From: Moraxella macacae 0408225
GTDB lineage: Bacteria > Pseudomonadota > Gammaproteobacteria > Pseudomonadales > Moraxellaceae
Length of the DNA: 64,000 nucleotides
NCBI RefSeq assembly: GCF_000320365.1
Contig: NZ_ANIN01000001.1
Span: 124,001 to 188,000 of the forward strand
Direction: 5' to 3'
In this document: positions 39,296-49,804 of the stretch, piece after piece
How the letters are laid out: each line of letters starts with the position of its first letter
Numbering within the stretch: position 1 is the first letter of the stretch
The notes under the pieces: generated by a model
What the model saw: the letters and a program-made list of their open reading frames with translations, nothing else
Database searches by the model: none
Told to the model about the DNA's origin: nothing
Position numbers and translations under genes: made by a program

Positions 39296-42182
39296 AACGA
39301 CGGATCTCACCTTGTCCATTTGGCAAGTTTATCACACAACGAGGGCATAGCTTAGGGTGCTGCTCATCACTTCCAACCAAATCACTGATATGCCAACAAC
39401 GCACGCATTTTATGCCATCGGCAGGTTTAACCACAACATCTAAATCATGATACACAAATGCTTCTAATTGGCCACTTTGTCTGTCTGGGCGTTTAATTTC
39501 TTGGGATACGCCTGTTTGTTCATTCACCAACACAACTTGACTGGTGATAAATACAAATTTTAATTCATCTTTTAATTTGGCTAAAGTATTATAAACACGA
39601 TCGGCGGTTTTAATGGTTACACTTGCAGACAAACTGCTATTCACCAGCCCCTCATTGCGAGCAATATCCAGTTTTTTATTCACCGTGTCTTTTATATCCA
39701 AAATAACTTGCCAATCGTCTGTGCTGATATCGCCTAAATTCACCGTTGGAAATTGATACCATTCTTGGGTAAACACATAGCCGTCCGTGCCTTTTAATAC
39801 CTGCCACGCTTCTTGAGCGGTAAACGATAAAATCGGAGCAATCCAACGCAATAAAGCCTGGGCAATATGATAAATCGCAGTTTGAGCTGAACGTCTTGGG
39901 TGGCCGTTTTTTAAGGTGGTGTATTGACGATCTTTGATAATGTCAAGGTAAAATCCGCCCAAATCTTGCGAGCAAAAATGGGTAATTAATTGACAAACTG
40001 CATGAAAATCCATATTTGTGTAACTATCACGGATTTTTTCTTGTAAATCAATGGCTTTTTGCACAATGTATTTATCAAGGCTAATGAGATCATCGGCGTG
40101 CACCAAGTTTACCTTTGGATCAAAATCATCGGTATTGGCAAGCAAAAACCGCACCGTATTGCGAATGCGTCGATACATGTCGGTGGTTCGATCAAAACCT
40201 TCTTTTGACACCGCCATCTCATAGCGATAATCAGACGATCCCACCCATAAGCGCAAAATATCCACGCCCATTTTATTGGCAATATCCGCAGGTTCAAAAC
40301 CTTTGGTATTGCCTTTGGATTTGGATAATTTATAACCCTTAGCATCTACGGTAAAACCATGAGTAAGCACTTGTTTAAACGGAGGGCGGTGATAAATTGC
40401 CTCGCTTATCAAAAGAGATGACTGAAACCAACCACGATGTTGATCGCTGCCCTCTAAATACAAATCGGCAGGGTGATTTAAACCATCAATCTTACCCAAC
40501 ACGGTAAAATTGGTAGATCCTGAATCAAACCACACGTCCAGCGTATCTGTGGATTTAACATACTGTTGACAATCATCATCGGTTAAAAATTCTTCAATCG
40601 GCGTATCAAACCAAGCCTCAATGCCACCTTGTTCAATTTTTTGTGCCACTTGTTCAATTAAATTTAGCGTATCAGGGTGCAAACCGCCTGTGTCTTTATG
40701 GATAAAAAACGGAATTGGCACGCCCCAAGTGCGTTGACGCGAAATGCACCAATCAGGACGACCGCTTACCATAGCCTCGATGCGATTTTGTCCCCAAGCG
40801 GGCGTCCAAATTACCTTTGGAATGTCAGTTAACGCTTGTTCACGCAAGCCCTTATTTTCCACGCTGTTTTGCGTGCTGTTTTCCATGCTTATAAACCACT
40901 GCGGTGTGGCTCTAAAAATAATCGGCGTTTTGTGTCGCCAGCAATGCGGATAGCTGTGGATAATCGCATCGTGTCTAAGTAAATGCCCTGATTGTTTTAA
41001 CGCTTCAATAATCTTAGGCTGGGCTTTATAAATGTGTTCGCCAACAAACACTTCAGCTTCATCTAAATACACGCCGTTGCCCCCAACGGGGTTTTCGGTG
41101 GGTAAATTGTTGGCTCGCCCGACATTATAATCGTCGACACCGTGGGCAGGAGCAGTATGCACCAAACCAGTACCGCTTTCGGCGGTTACATGTTCGCCTG
41201 TGATAAAAGGCACTTGGCGACTTGTGATCAAAGGGTGAGTAGCCTTTAAACCAACCAACTCACTGCCTTTAAAACTTGCCACAATCTGCACATTATCTAA
41301 TTGTACGGCTTTGGCGAACGCTTCTACCAAATCATAAGCTACGATAAACAGTTTTTCACAATCGCCAGTTTCACAAACATCAGCTTTGATTAAAGCATAA
41401 GTTAATTCAGCGTGTACACTGATGGCTTGGTTGGCAGGTAAGGTCCAAGGTGTGGTTGTCCAAATCACCGCTTGAATGGTGGCGGTTTTTGTATCGGTGG
41501 TTTTAAGAAAAGCAAACGCTTGCGGATTAACCAAATCAAACCCCACATAAATGGCGTCTGATTTTTTATCTTCGTATTCCACTTCCGCTTCTGCCAATGC
41601 CGAACCACAATCCAAACACCAATTGACCGGCTTTAACCCACGCACCACATAGCCGTTGTCATAAATCTTACCCAACGCCCTGACAATATTGGCTTCTGTT
41701 GCAAAATTCATGGTCAAATAAGGATTATCCCAATCACCAAGCACGCCCAAACGCTTAAAATCCGCCATTTGTAGTGCAATTTGGCTTTTGGCGTACTCTC
41801 GGCACAGTTTGCGAAATTCAGTGGCACCAACCTTTTGCCCCACTTTGCCAACTTTGCTCTCCACTTTTTGTTCAATGGGTAAGCCATGACAATCCCACCC
41901 AGGAATATAAGGTGCGTCAAAACCATCAAGCGTTTTATATTTAACAATAATATCTTTTAAGACTTTGTTAACCACATGCCCAAGATGGATTTGCCCATTG
42001 GCATACGGTGGGCCATCGTGCAAAATGTATTTTTTTGCCCCTTTACGCGCACGACGGATTTGTGCGTATACGTCATTTTTTTGCCAATCAGCAAGCCAAA
42101 CAGGCTCACGTTTTGCCAAATCACCGCGCATGGGAAAAGGTGTATCAGCAAGGTTTAAGGTATCTTTGTAATCAATTGTCAT
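39288..42182 (-). CDS. ileS: Isoleucyl-tRNA synthetase
   Basis: IleS charges tRNA-Ile and edits valine. The 964 residues hold the HIGH-type [12 protein letters not shown] (about 58-69), the CP1 editing domain, the KMSKS-type YKLSKSKGN (about 608-616) and a C-terminal zinc site (CVRCW ... CPRC). The partner TilS modifies one of its tRNA substrates. A GGA lies before the ATG. It leads the ileS-lspA-kdsA run. Confidence 0.97.
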   Translation of the reverse strand: MTIDYKDTLNLADTPFPMRGDLAKREPVWLADWQKNDVYAQIRRARKGAKKYILHDGPPYANGQIHLGHVVNKVLKDIIVKYKTLDGFDAPYIPGWDCHGLPIEQKVESKVGKVGQKVGATEFRKLCREYAKSQIALQMADFKRLGVLGDWDNPYLTMNFATEANIVRALGKIYDNGYVVRGLKPVNWCLDCGSALAEAEVEYEDKKSDAIYVGFDLVNPQAFAFLKTTDTKTATIQAVIWTTTPWTLPANQAISVHAELTYALIKADVCETGDCEKLFIVAYDLVEAFAKAVQLDNVQIVASFKGSELVGLKATHPLITSRQVPFITGEHVTAESGTGLVHTAPAHGVDDYNVGRANNLPTENPVGGNGVYLDEAEVFVGEHIYKAQPKIIEALKQSGHLLRHDAIIHSYPHCWRHKTPIIFRATPQWFISMENSTQNSVENKGLREQALTDIPKVIWTPAWGQNRIEAMVSGRPDWCISRQRTWGVPIPFFIHKDTGGLHPDTLNLIEQVAQKIEQGGIEAWFDTPIEEFLTDDDCQQYVKSTDTLDVWFDSGSTNFTVLGKIDGLNHPADLYLEGSDQHRGWFQSSLLISEAIYHRPPFKQVLTHGFTVDAKGYKLSKSKGNTKGFEPADIANKMGVDILRLWVGSSDYRYEMAVSKEGFDRTTDMYRRIRNTVRFLLANTDDFDPKVNLVHADDLISLDKYIVQKAIDLQEKIRDSYTNMDFHAVCQLITHFCSQDLGGFYLDIIKDRQYTTLKNGHPRRSAQTAIYHIAQALLRWIAPILSFTAQEAWQVLKGTDGYVFTQEWYQFPTVNLGDISTDDWQVILDIKDTVNKKLDIARNEGLVNSSLSASVTIKTADRVYNTLAKLKDELKFVFITSQVVLVNEQTGVSQEIKRPDRQSGQLEAFVYHDLDVVVKPADGIKCVRCWHISDLVGSDEQHPKLCPRCVINLPNGQGEIRRYA

Positions 42183-42590
42183 GACTGTTTGTTCCGTTAT
42201 TTTTGAAATTAAAATATGTTTGCAATTAAAAAAGAGATAACCGCTTATTATAAGCGAAAATTATGCCAATAACAATCATTACACCAACCACAATCACCAC
42301 GCCCCACAATCACCACGCCAACTGTCAACCAAACACAAAATTTAGCGGTTTTTTGGATTTTGTTTGGGTGGTGTTTGGTTTGGTAAAGATCGATCAGGTT
42401 TACGACTGCTGCGATGCGGAATCAATAGCAAAACAGCAACAATGGTGAATTTTAAGAGTATGGTTTTTTTCATTTTAGTGCAACTTTGTAACCTTAACCT
42501 TTGTAACCTTAACCAAGGCTTACTATTAAGATATGTTTATTATATAATTTAGTAACACTTGATTATAGTATAAGTTATATCGGTTGTCAA
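42183..42590. other. Gap between prfC and ileS
   Basis: The 408-base stretch contains two direct CACAATCACCACGCC copies (42289-42319), a duplicated CTTTGTAACCTTAAC (42484-42513) and a small minus-strand ORF (42342-42473) described separately. The ileS promoter must lie here. Confidence 0.6.
42342..42473 (-). CDS. Possible small membrane-anchored peptide (43 aa)
   Basis: This minus-strand ORF encodes a start of MKKT followed by a hydrophobic stretch (about residues 5-18) and a short basic, proline-rich tail (PHRSSRKPDRS, then several Pro/Asn/Lys). It looks like an N-terminal membrane anchor or an unprocessed signal peptide with a short tail. No good ribosome-binding site precedes it, so translation is uncertain. 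I do not recognise a family. Confidence 0.4.
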   Translation of the reverse strand: MKKTILLKFTIVAVLLLIPHRSSRKPDRSLPNQTPPKQNPKNR

Positions 42591-44174
42591 TCAATGCTCT
42601 CGTGTGCTGCTAAACTCAATTTCAGGATAGCGATCCTGCATAAGCTGTAGATTGACACGGCTTGGTGCAAGATAAGTAAGATAGCCACCGCCGTCTACTG
42701 ACAGTTGGTCGTAGGCTTTTTTCTTAAATTTTTCAAACACCGCTTTATCATCACAACGCACCCAACGCACCGTTGCAATAGACACAGGTTCAAACGCACA
42801 TTGCACTTTATATTCCTCAAGCAAACGATGCGCAACCACTTCAAATTGCAAAACACCCACCGCCCCTAAAATCAAATCATTGTTAATCTGTGGCATAAAA
42901 ACTTGTGTTGCGCCTTCTTCTGACAACTGTTGCAAGCCTTTTTGCAATTGTTTGGATTTTAGCGGATCTTTTAGCACCACGCGACGAAACAATTCAGGAG
43001 CAAAATGCGGAATGCCAGTAAAATTCAACACCTCGCCACTGGTAAAACTATCGCCAATTTGAATCGTACCATGATTGTGCAAACCGATAATATCACCTGC
43101 ATAAGCTTCTTCTAAGGCTTCGCGATCGCCTGCCAAAAAAGTTAACGCATCTGACACACGCACCTCTTTGCCAATACGCACATGATTCATTTTCATGCCA
43201 CGCTCGTATTTGCCAGAACACACACGCATAAAAGCAATGCGATCGCGGTGTTTTGGATCCATGTTGGCTTGGATTTTAAACACAAAACCTGTAAAATTTG
43301 GCTCATTTGCCAAAACCACGCGCTCTAGTGCTTCGTGATCTTTTGGTGCAGGTGCGTATGCAACCAAGGTATCCAAAATCATATTTACCCCAAAATTGCC
43401 AAGTGCCGTACCAAACAGCACAGGCGTTTGCATACCGTTTAAAAATTCATTTTTATCCCAATCTTCATGAGCCATTTGCACAAGCTCTAGACTTTCTTCA
43501 AACTGTTTAAACGCCAAATCACCAATTTTAGCACGCACATCAGGATAATCGTAACCATCTCGGCTTTCAATTTCAACAATTTCACCACCATGCCCTTTTT
43601 GGTAAAAATAAGTTTTGTTGTCTAATAGATTGTACACACCAACAAAATCTTGCCCCATACCAATTGGCCAACTAAACGGTATACATTTGATTTTTAGTAC
43701 ATTTTCAATTTCGTCAAGCAAAGCCAACGGATCTTGAATTTCGCGGTCAAGTTTATTGACAAACGAAATAATCGGCGTATCACGCATGCGACACACTTCC
43801 ATAAGTTTAATCGTCCGCTCCTCTACCCCTTTAGCACCGTCAATTACCATGAGTGCACTGTCTACCGCCGTAAGCGTGCGGTAAGTATCTTCACTAAAAT
43901 CAGCATGCCCTGGGGTATCAAGTAAATTTACCATACAATTGGCATACGGAAATTGCATAACTGAAGTGGTGATAGAAATACCACGCTCCTGCTCCATACT
44001 CATCCAATCTGAGGTGGCATGTTTGTCAGTTTTGCGTGATTTGACCTCGCCTGCTTTTTGAATAACCTGCCCCCACAGCAGCAGTTTTTCAGTCATGGTG
44101 GTTTTACCAGCATCAGGGTGGCTGATAATAGCAAAAGTGCGTCTTGTGTTGATTTGGCTTTGTAATTGATTCAT
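42591..44174 (-). CDS. prfC: Peptide chain release factor 3
   Basis: RF3 is a translational GTPase that ejects RF1/RF2 after termination. The 527 residues (ATG at 44174; an in-frame TTG lies 15 bases earlier) begin with the G1 motif SHPDAGKTT near 18-26. They show the DTPGHADF G3 motif and NKLDR G4 motif, then the RF3-specific C-terminal domain ([14 protein letters not shown]). The ribosome-binding site is weak. It is monocistronic by position. Confidence 0.95.
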   Translation of the reverse strand: MNQLQSQINTRRTFAIISHPDAGKTTMTEKLLLWGQVIQKAGEVKSRKTDKHATSDWMSMEQERGISITTSVMQFPYANCMVNLLDTPGHADFSEDTYRTLTAVDSALMVIDGAKGVEERTIKLMEVCRMRDTPIISFVNKLDREIQDPLALLDEIENVLKIKCIPFSWPIGMGQDFVGVYNLLDNKTYFYQKGHGGEIVEIESRDGYDYPDVRAKIGDLAFKQFEESLELVQMAHEDWDKNEFLNGMQTPVLFGTALGNFGVNMILDTLVAYAPAPKDHEALERVVLANEPNFTGFVFKIQANMDPKHRDRIAFMRVCSGKYERGMKMNHVRIGKEVRVSDALTFLAGDREALEEAYAGDIIGLHNHGTIQIGDSFTSGEVLNFTGIPHFAPELFRRVVLKDPLKSKQLQKGLQQLSEEGATQVFMPQINNDLILGAVGVLQFEVVAHRLLEEYKVQCAFEPVSIATVRWVRCDDKAVFEKFKKKAYDQLSVDGGGYLTYLAPSRVNLQLMQDRYPEIEFSSTREH

Positions 44175-44304
44175 GGCAATCTTTGTCAAAATTAAACTTT
44201 GTCAAAATGAAATAAAAAAAACGTGTCATTATAGCATTTTTACCCCAAAATACCATAGCACGCTTTTAATCTTAAATCGATCGTAAACAACAGATCGTAA
44301 ACAC

Positions 44305-44332
44305 AAAAAAAGAACGCAAAACGTTCTTTTTT
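44305..44332 (-). terminator. Terminator of slyD
   Basis: AAAAAAGAACG and CGTTCTTTTTT pair perfectly over 11 bp around a 6-base loop, between slyD and prfC on the minus strand. Confidence 0.85.
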
Positions 44333-44357
44333 CAATAACAAAATTTTATCAATCAAA

Positions 44358-44843
44358 TTAATGATGATGTCCGCCAACACCATGCACATGACCGTGTTTT
44401 AGCTCTTCGTCCGTTGCTTCACGCACTTCTACCACTTCCACATCAAAATGTAGCGTCTTGCCTGCCAATGGGTGATTTGCATCGACAATTACCACATTGT
44501 CTTGAACATCACGCACCGTTACCAACATAACTTGTCCGTCTTCAGTTTGCGACTGAAACTGCATGCCTGCTTCAATGTTGTCAACACCTTGAAAATTTTC
44601 ACGAGGCACTTCTTGCACTGCACTGTCTTCAAACTCACCATACGCATCCGCAGGAGCAACACTTGCGGTAAATTTATCACCAACCGTTTTGCCCTCAAGC
44701 TGGCTTTCAAGCCCTGGAATAATATTTTGAAAACCGTGTAAATACGCCAAAGGCTGACCTTGTGATTGATCAAGTACATTGCCCTCATCATCTTTTAAGG
44801 TGTAGTTAAAATATACCACGCTGTTGTTTGCAATCGTTGTCAT
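44358..44843 (-). CDS. slyD: FKBP-type peptidyl-prolyl isomerase SlyD
   Basis: SlyD is a two-domain cytoplasmic prolyl isomerase/chaperone that also binds nickel through a His-rich tail. The 161 residues have the FKBP core (MTTIANNSVVYFNYTLKD...GKTLHFDVEVVEVREA) interrupted by the insert-in-flap domain (about 75-130). The C-terminus carries HGHVHGVGGHHH, a short metal-binding tail. AGGAA precedes the ATG. The gene stands alone. Confidence 0.9.
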   Translation of the reverse strand: MTTIANNSVVYFNYTLKDDEGNVLDQSQGQPLAYLHGFQNIIPGLESQLEGKTVGDKFTASVAPADAYGEFEDSAVQEVPRENFQGVDNIEAGMQFQSQTEDGQVMLVTVRDVQDNVVIVDANHPLAGKTLHFDVEVVEVREATDEELKHGHVHGVGGHHH

Positions 44844-45045
44844 CGCTTGTTTTCCTATAAAAATAGATAAAAGTAAAAAATAGATAAAAAGGGCTTAAAA
44901 GCCCCATGTTTAAACTTAATAACCCAAATTTAATAACATAAATTTAATAATAAGGTTAAAAATTGATTATTCAAGGCAAAAACTTATTTTTATTGATTTT
45001 TTATTGAGAATGCTTTAGTTTTGATTAAAAATCATGGTCGCTAAA

Positions 45046-45300
45046 TCATGGTTGCGATGCTTGGTAAGTTTTACCTGCATAAAAATCCGCCTGGTGCTCT
45101 TGATTGCAAAAAAAACGCTCTTTATCCACAATCCCTCGCCATTCAGCCAAACTGTGTTGACAAAAATCACAATTTCTTAAGGTCAAATTATCCCCTGCTT
45201 TTGGCATATAATAACCTTTTGGTGGACGCGGATACATAAATTTCATCGCAACCCAACTACACGCCACAACAACAAACATCACAAAAATAAACGAAAACAT
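45046..45300 (-). CDS. Small membrane protein with conserved cysteines
   Basis: The 84-residue product has an N-terminal membrane segment (about residues 1-20) followed by a soluble domain with NCDFCQHSL (two cysteines three apart, about 43-51) and FFCNQEHQADF (Cys and His, about 63-73). A C-x2-C / C-x3-H arrangement suggests zinc or redox cofactor binding, but I do not recognise the family. The start has a weak ribosome-binding site. It is convergent to nothing close and lies between slyD and nadE; function unknown. Confidence 0.65.
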   Translation of the reverse strand: MFSFIFVMFVVVACSWVAMKFMYPRPPKGYYMPKAGDNLTLRNCDFCQHSLAEWRGIVDKERFFCNQEHQADFYAGKTYQASQP

Positions 45301-45621
45301 AACATTTCAACAGTTATTAACTCAATGATTAATTCAATAAAACCGTATTAAATCAATGATTAACCAAAAAATCAAGCAAACTTTTGAGTGTTTTTGTAAA
45401 ATTTTATCAAAAATCGTGAAAATTACCCGAGAGTATATCTTTATTTGTTGCTATACATGGCAATTTCTTTATAATAGAATGCCAGATTTAGCACAATGTT
45501 TTGGTAAAAATGTTTTGGCAAACAAGTATTTTTGGCAAACAAGTATTTTAAAAAACCATATTATTATTATTTTTTAATTTTTACTAAACAGTTACAATTA
45601 AATACACAAGGAACAATAATC
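45301..45621. other. Gap before nadE
   Basis: The gap holds the nadE promoter (see 45445-45475) and duplicated AACAAGTATTTT copies at about 45510-45550. Frames upstream of ATG 45622 are open by chance and lack a good ribosome-binding site. Confidence 0.5.
45445..45475 (+). promoter_or_regulatory. Possible nadE promoter
   Basis: TTGTTG (45445-45450) and a perfect TATAAT (45470-45475) are 19 bases apart, slightly long for sigma-70. Confidence 0.4.
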
Positions 45622-47325
45622 ATGTCAACGACAATGAACAACGAACAAGCCACAAGCGATCCCACCTTAAACCCTGATATCAAAAATCAGGACAATTTTG
45701 ACATTGGATTAAGAATCGCCATTGCCCAAGAAAAATTTATGGTAGGTGATGTCATCAACAATGCAAAAAAAATGGTAACATTGGCAAATTTAGCCCATAA
45801 AAAAGGGGCAAATTTAATCATTTTTCCTGAGCTTGCATTGCTTGGTTATCCGCCTGAAGATTTGCTATTACGCCCAAGTCTTGCTAGCCGGATAAAATTG
45901 GCATTTGAACTGCTGTTTAGCGTCAAAGACATCGTGATGTTGGTCGGCTATCCACACATTGATCAGTATGGTACGTTTAATTCGGTTGCAGTGATACACA
46001 ATGGCCGCCAAAAAGCCTTTTATCACAAGCAACATTTGCCAAATTATGGGGTGTTTGATGAACGGCGATATTTTAGCACAGGTCAAAATCAAGTATTGTT
46101 TGATTATCAAGGCTTAACAATTGGCTTATTAATTTGTGAAGATTTGTGGCAAGAACAACCGATCAAATTGCTTAAAGAAAAAGGGGCGGATTTGATAGTG
46201 TGTATCAATGCATCGCCGTTTGAACAACACAAACAAGAACAGCGTAAAGCCCTATTAAAACAACGTGCCGGAGAACATAAATTACCCATTGTGTATGCCA
46301 ACAGCGTGGGCGGACAAGATGATTTGGTATTTGACGGCGGTTCCATGGTGGTAGATGATACTGGCAATGTGGTGCATGAAGCCCCTCGTTTTTTAACACA
46401 TACCTTATACGCATCGATTCGTATGGGTGATAACAACAAGCCAATACTTTCACAACAACGTAAAGCACCGTTGGCGTTAGGACAAATTGCTGAAACTTAT
46501 CAAGCCTTGGTGGTAGGGTTGCGTGATTATGTGCAACATTCGGGTTTTAAAAGTGTGTTAATCGGTTTATCAGGTGGGCTGGATTCTGCTTTGACATTGT
46601 GTATTGCCGTAGATGCACTCGGATCAGACAAAGTGTATGCAGTGAGTCTGCCAAGCCAACACACACAGCCTGCCTGCGTCAATAACGCCCAATATCAAGC
46701 CCAACGCCTAAATGTATCGTTTACCATTTGTCCCATTCATTCAATCATAGATGGGCTGCGTCATACCCTTGATCCACTGTTTAACCACACACCAATTGAT
46801 ATTACCGAAATTAACCTAGAATCGCGCGCCAGAGGCACGGTGCTGATGGCGTTGTCTAATAAATTTGGACAATTGGTCTTAACCTCAGGCAATAAAACCG
46901 AAATGGCCGTCGGTGATACCACATTGTACGGTGATATGGCAGGCGGTTTTGATGTATTAAAAGACGTTTACAAAACTCAAGTTTACGCCCTAGCCAACTA
47001 TCGCAATCGCTTAGAGGATACGCCTGTCATTCTTGAACAACTGGTTCATCGCCCAGAATTACAAAATGTGCATATTTTAGACGATTATGATCAATTAGAC
47101 AAAATTTTAGAATTATACATTGACAAAGATTTTGGTTTTGATGCAATTATCGAGGCAGGTTATGACAAAGATGTGGTGCAACAAGTGTTAACTTTGGTTG
47201 ATCGTAACGAATACAAACGCCGTCAAGCACCCATTGGCACAAAAATCAGCCATAAAGCCTTTGCCAGAGAACGCCGTTATCCACTGGTAAATTATTGGAC
47301 TCTTGAAATGCCAAAATTAACATGA
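45622..47325 (+). CDS. nadE: Glutamine-dependent NAD+ synthetase
   Basis: NadE amidates nicotinic acid adenine dinucleotide to NAD+. The N-terminal nitrilase-like glutaminase domain has the Glu-Lys-Cys triad in FPELALLGYPP (Glu70), KQHLPNYGVFDE (Lys136) and LICEDLW (Cys172). The synthetase domain has the PP-loop SGGLDS at 317-322. ATG at 45622 with AAGGA is preferred over an upstream open stretch. The 567-residue length fits the fused form. The stop overlaps the next gene start by 4 bases (ATGA). Confidence 0.95.
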   Translation: MSTTMNNEQATSDPTLNPDIKNQDNFDIGLRIAIAQEKFMVGDVINNAKKMVTLANLAHKKGANLIIFPELALLGYPPEDLLLRPSLASRIKLAFELLFSVKDIVMLVGYPHIDQYGTFNSVAVIHNGRQKAFYHKQHLPNYGVFDERRYFSTGQNQVLFDYQGLTIGLLICEDLWQEQPIKLLKEKGADLIVCINASPFEQHKQEQRKALLKQRAGEHKLPIVYANSVGGQDDLVFDGGSMVVDDTGNVVHEAPRFLTHTLYASIRMGDNNKPILSQQRKAPLALGQIAETYQALVVGLRDYVQHSGFKSVLIGLSGGLDSALTLCIAVDALGSDKVYAVSLPSQHTQPACVNNAQYQAQRLNVSFTICPIHSIIDGLRHTLDPLFNHTPIDITEINLESRARGTVLMALSNKFGQLVLTSGNKTEMAVGDTTLYGDMAGGFDVLKDVYKTQVYALANYRNRLEDTPVILEQLVHRPELQNVHILDDYDQLDKILELYIDKDFGFDAIIEAGYDKDVVQQVLTLVDRNEYKRRQAPIGTKISHKAFARERRYPLVNYWTLEMPKLT

Positions 47326-47822
47326 CAATCTATCCATTGATCCAAATTTTTATTGCCAAACAACAGCTTGTTTTACATTTATCCGATCATCAATTTGAAA
47401 CTTTTAGCGTATCTACTGGCAAAAACGGCACAGGACAACAAAATGGTTCAGGTTGCACACCGCTTGGCAAACACCAAATTTGTGCAAAATTTGGTGAAAA
47501 CCTACCTCCAAATAGCGTGTTTGTCGCTCGTCAATTTACAGGTGAGATTTATAACACTGCCTTGGCTTGTCAATTTGTTGATAGAGACTGGATTTTGACA
47601 CGGATTTTGTGGCTAGATGGCTGTGAACCAAGCATTAACCAAGGCGAAAACGCCCTTGGCAACTGTGATAGCCGTTCGCGCTATATTTACATTCATGGCA
47701 CACCAGATAGCGAACCGATGGGCATACCAAGATCGCACGGCTGTGTGCGAATGCGCAATGCTGATATTATGACAGTTTTTGCCAAAGTTAACATCGGCAC
47801 AATCGTTGAAATTTATCCATAA
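47322..47822 (+). CDS. Signal-less YkuD protein, ElsL-like L,D-carboxypeptidase
   Basis: The 166-residue protein has the YkuD catalytic motif HGTPDSEPMG followed by SHGCVRMRN, placing the nucleophile at Cys141 and histidine at 139. No signal peptide or membrane anchor is present, so it should be cytoplasmic. Acinetobacter has ElsL, a signal-less YkuD enzyme acting as an L,D-carboxypeptidase in peptidoglycan recycling, and this gene could be its counterpart. Its ATG overlaps the nadE stop (ATGA), so the two are translationally coupled. A periplasmic transpeptidase role is unlikely without an export signal. Confidence 0.75.
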   Translation: MTIYPLIQIFIAKQQLVLHLSDHQFETFSVSTGKNGTGQQNGSGCTPLGKHQICAKFGENLPPNSVFVARQFTGEIYNTALACQFVDRDWILTRILWLDGCEPSINQGENALGNCDSRSRYIYIHGTPDSEPMGIPRSHGCVRMRNADIMTVFAKVNIGTIVEIYP

Positions 47823-47834
47823 TAGCCCATAAAT

Positions 47835-48905
47835 CTATTTTGCTTTGCCATAAGTTAATGCAGGCGTGGTATCGACGTTTAGTGCTTTTTGCAATACCGA
47901 ATCAGGAAAGGTTAAACCTTGTAATTGTGCATGTTTTGGACTGACATACAACGTCAACTCATTCATCACCGCAGGGGCAACTTGGTTAACAGGCGTACCG
48001 TCAAGGATTTTTACCACCATTTTGCCAGTTGCCCGTCCAAAATCATAATCATTCACTCCAAGAGCAGCTGCCGCCCCACGACGCACACTAAATTCATCTG
48101 AAGCAATGATCGGTAATTTTAAAGTATTTGCCGACTCAACCATAGATTCCATAGCCGATGCAACATTGTTGTCTAAAGATGTGTAAATCATTTGGGCTTT
48201 ACCATCTAAGGCTTTGGTTGCCATTGCAATTTCATTGGGGCGGTTGGTTGGAATTTCTACCAATTTTAGCCCACGTTTTGGCAATTCTGCATTCAAATCG
48301 TTTTTTAGCGACACCGAATTCATCTCGCCTGCACTGTACACATAACCAATTGCGTTAACATTTGGCATAATTTGTTGCATAAAATCAAGCTGTGGTGCTA
48401 ACGGTAATTGACTGGAAAGCCCTGTAATATTGGCTTGTGTTGGTTGATTGTTGCTGTCAATGAGTTTGGCTGCAATAGGATTAGAAACGGCGGTATACAC
48501 AATCGGAATGTCTTTACTGGCCGCTGCCATAGACTGAGCCGATGGTGTGGATAATGCCACAATCACATCAGGGTTATCTGCCACAAATTGTTTAGAAATT
48601 TGTCCAACAATAGCCGTACTGCCTTGTGCTGACTGAAAATTTACAGTCAGATTTTTGCCTTGTTCATAGCCTTGGGCTTCAATTTCATCAATCACGCCTT
48701 GGCGAATGGCATCTAACGATGGGTGCTCTACAATCGCTGTAATTGCCACGGTTTTGGCAGGTTTTGTGGGGGCAGTTTGGTCCGCTTGACTGGCGACGGT
48801 AGCAGGTTCGGCGGTGTTTTGTGCATTGTTGTTTGTATTAGAACAAGCGGTTAACCCCATCAATGCAGACAACGCACCAAAATGCAAAACTGATAAAACT
48901 TTCAT
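47835..48905 (-). CDS. ABC transporter substrate-binding lipoprotein (TrpX-type)
   Basis: The 356-residue product starts at ATG 48905 with GGAGAG in front. A lipobox LTAC near residue 21 is followed by an Ala/Thr/Gln-rich linker. The rest is an ABC_sub_bind fold (PF04392-type): VAITAIVEHPSLDAIRQGV, PDVIVALSTPSAQS, and C-terminal YDFGRATGKMVVKILDG. Members include TrpX-like tryptophan-binding proteins. No permease or ATPase is adjacent. A near-consensus TrpR operator lies directly downstream of its -10 element, which supports tryptophan or a related aromatic as ligand. Confidence 0.85.
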   Translation of the reverse strand: MKVLSVLHFGALSALMGLTACSNTNNNAQNTAEPATVASQADQTAPTKPAKTVAITAIVEHPSLDAIRQGVIDEIEAQGYEQGKNLTVNFQSAQGSTAIVGQISKQFVADNPDVIVALSTPSAQSMAAASKDIPIVYTAVSNPIAAKLIDSNNQPTQANITGLSSQLPLAPQLDFMQQIMPNVNAIGYVYSAGEMNSVSLKNDLNAELPKRGLKLVEIPTNRPNEIAMATKALDGKAQMIYTSLDNNVASAMESMVESANTLKLPIIASDEFSVRRGAAAALGVNDYDFGRATGKMVVKILDGTPVNQVAPAVMNELTLYVSPKHAQLQGLTFPDSVLQKALNVDTTPALTYGKAK

Positions 48906-48966
48906 CAAATCTCTCCAAAAACAGTATGGTTGTTTTGTTCATGTTAGATTGAAATGCGATATTTCA

Positions 48967-48994
48967 ATGTACTAGTTTAATAGTACATATCATA
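48967..48994 (-). promoter_or_regulatory. TrpR-like operator overlapping the promoter start
   Basis: ATGTACTA (48967-48974) and TAGTACAT (48981-48988) form a perfect 8-bp inverted repeat around GTTTAA. It closely resembles the trp operator (GTACTAGTTAACTAGTAC). The minus-strand -10 TATGAT (48989-48994) abuts it, so binding would block initiation. Confidence 0.65.
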
Positions 48995-49004
48995 ACACAA
49001 AAAT

Positions 49005-49778
49005 TTAACCAACAAAACTGTTTTTGCAAAAATTTTTGCTTAAAAAAACCTCGGCAAATTGCAAATCTTCAGCAAAAGTCAATTTGATGTTTTGTTGACT
49101 GCCTGCAACCAACAGCGGTTTTTTGCCAAAATACTCAAACAAACTTGCCTCATCGGTAAAGGCAATGCTGTCCTCGATCGCCCTTGTCAAAAACGCATAC
49201 AAATCCGTTAACGGAAAAAGCTGTGGCGTTTGGGCAAGCCATAATACACTTCTATCAAGGGTTTTTTCACTAACCAAGCATTGATTTTGAAAATTTTGCA
49301 CAAGCCTGTGTTGTTTCACCGTATCTTTTATTGGAGTTGCCAACAATCCACCAGATTGATAATTTTTATCACAAACAGTATGAATTAAATTTTCAATATC
49401 TTTTGGATTGACGCACGGTCTGCCTGCATCATGTATCAACACCCAATGCGACTGCAAGTCAATGGTTGCATTTTGCACGTCTTTAGCCACAGCACACACG
49501 CCATGATATACTGAATGCATTCTTTCTGCACCGCCCACAACCCAATGTATTGGCAACTCAAAATTTAGCGATTTTGCCCAACCGTCATCAGCAGCCACCA
49601 CCAAATAACAACTGTCAATCACCGATACTTGACTAAGCGCAGACACAGTATGCTCCAGCACAGTTTTACCATGAATTTGGCAATATTGTTTGGGAATGTT
49701 TGCACCAAAACGCTTGCCTGCCCCCGCTGCTACCACGATGGTATGGATAATATTTTTTTTGGCGATATTTTGCATCAT
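49005..49778 (-). CDS. ispD: 2-C-methyl-D-erythritol 4-phosphate cytidylyltransferase
   Basis: IspD makes CDP-methylerythritol in the MEP isoprenoid pathway. The 257 residues have the nucleotide-binding start VVAAGAGKRFGANIPKQY (about 15-32), VLIHDAGRPCV (about 110-120) and DEASLFEY (about 217). It follows ftsB by 26 bases, the common ftsB-ispD pairing. The ribosome-binding site is weak and there are two adjacent ATGs. Confidence 0.95.
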   Translation of the reverse strand: MMQNIAKKNIIHTIVVAAGAGKRFGANIPKQYCQIHGKTVLEHTVSALSQVSVIDSCYLVVAADDGWAKSLNFELPIHWVVGGAERMHSVYHGVCAVAKDVQNATIDLQSHWVLIHDAGRPCVNPKDIENLIHTVCDKNYQSGGLLATPIKDTVKQHRLVQNFQNQCLVSEKTLDRSVLWLAQTPQLFPLTDLYAFLTRAIEDSIAFTDEASLFEYFGKKPLLVAGSQQNIKLTFAEDLQFAEVFLSKNFCKNSFVG

Positions 49779-49804
49779 AAATAAATCGTTAATTAAGTTA
49801 AAAT

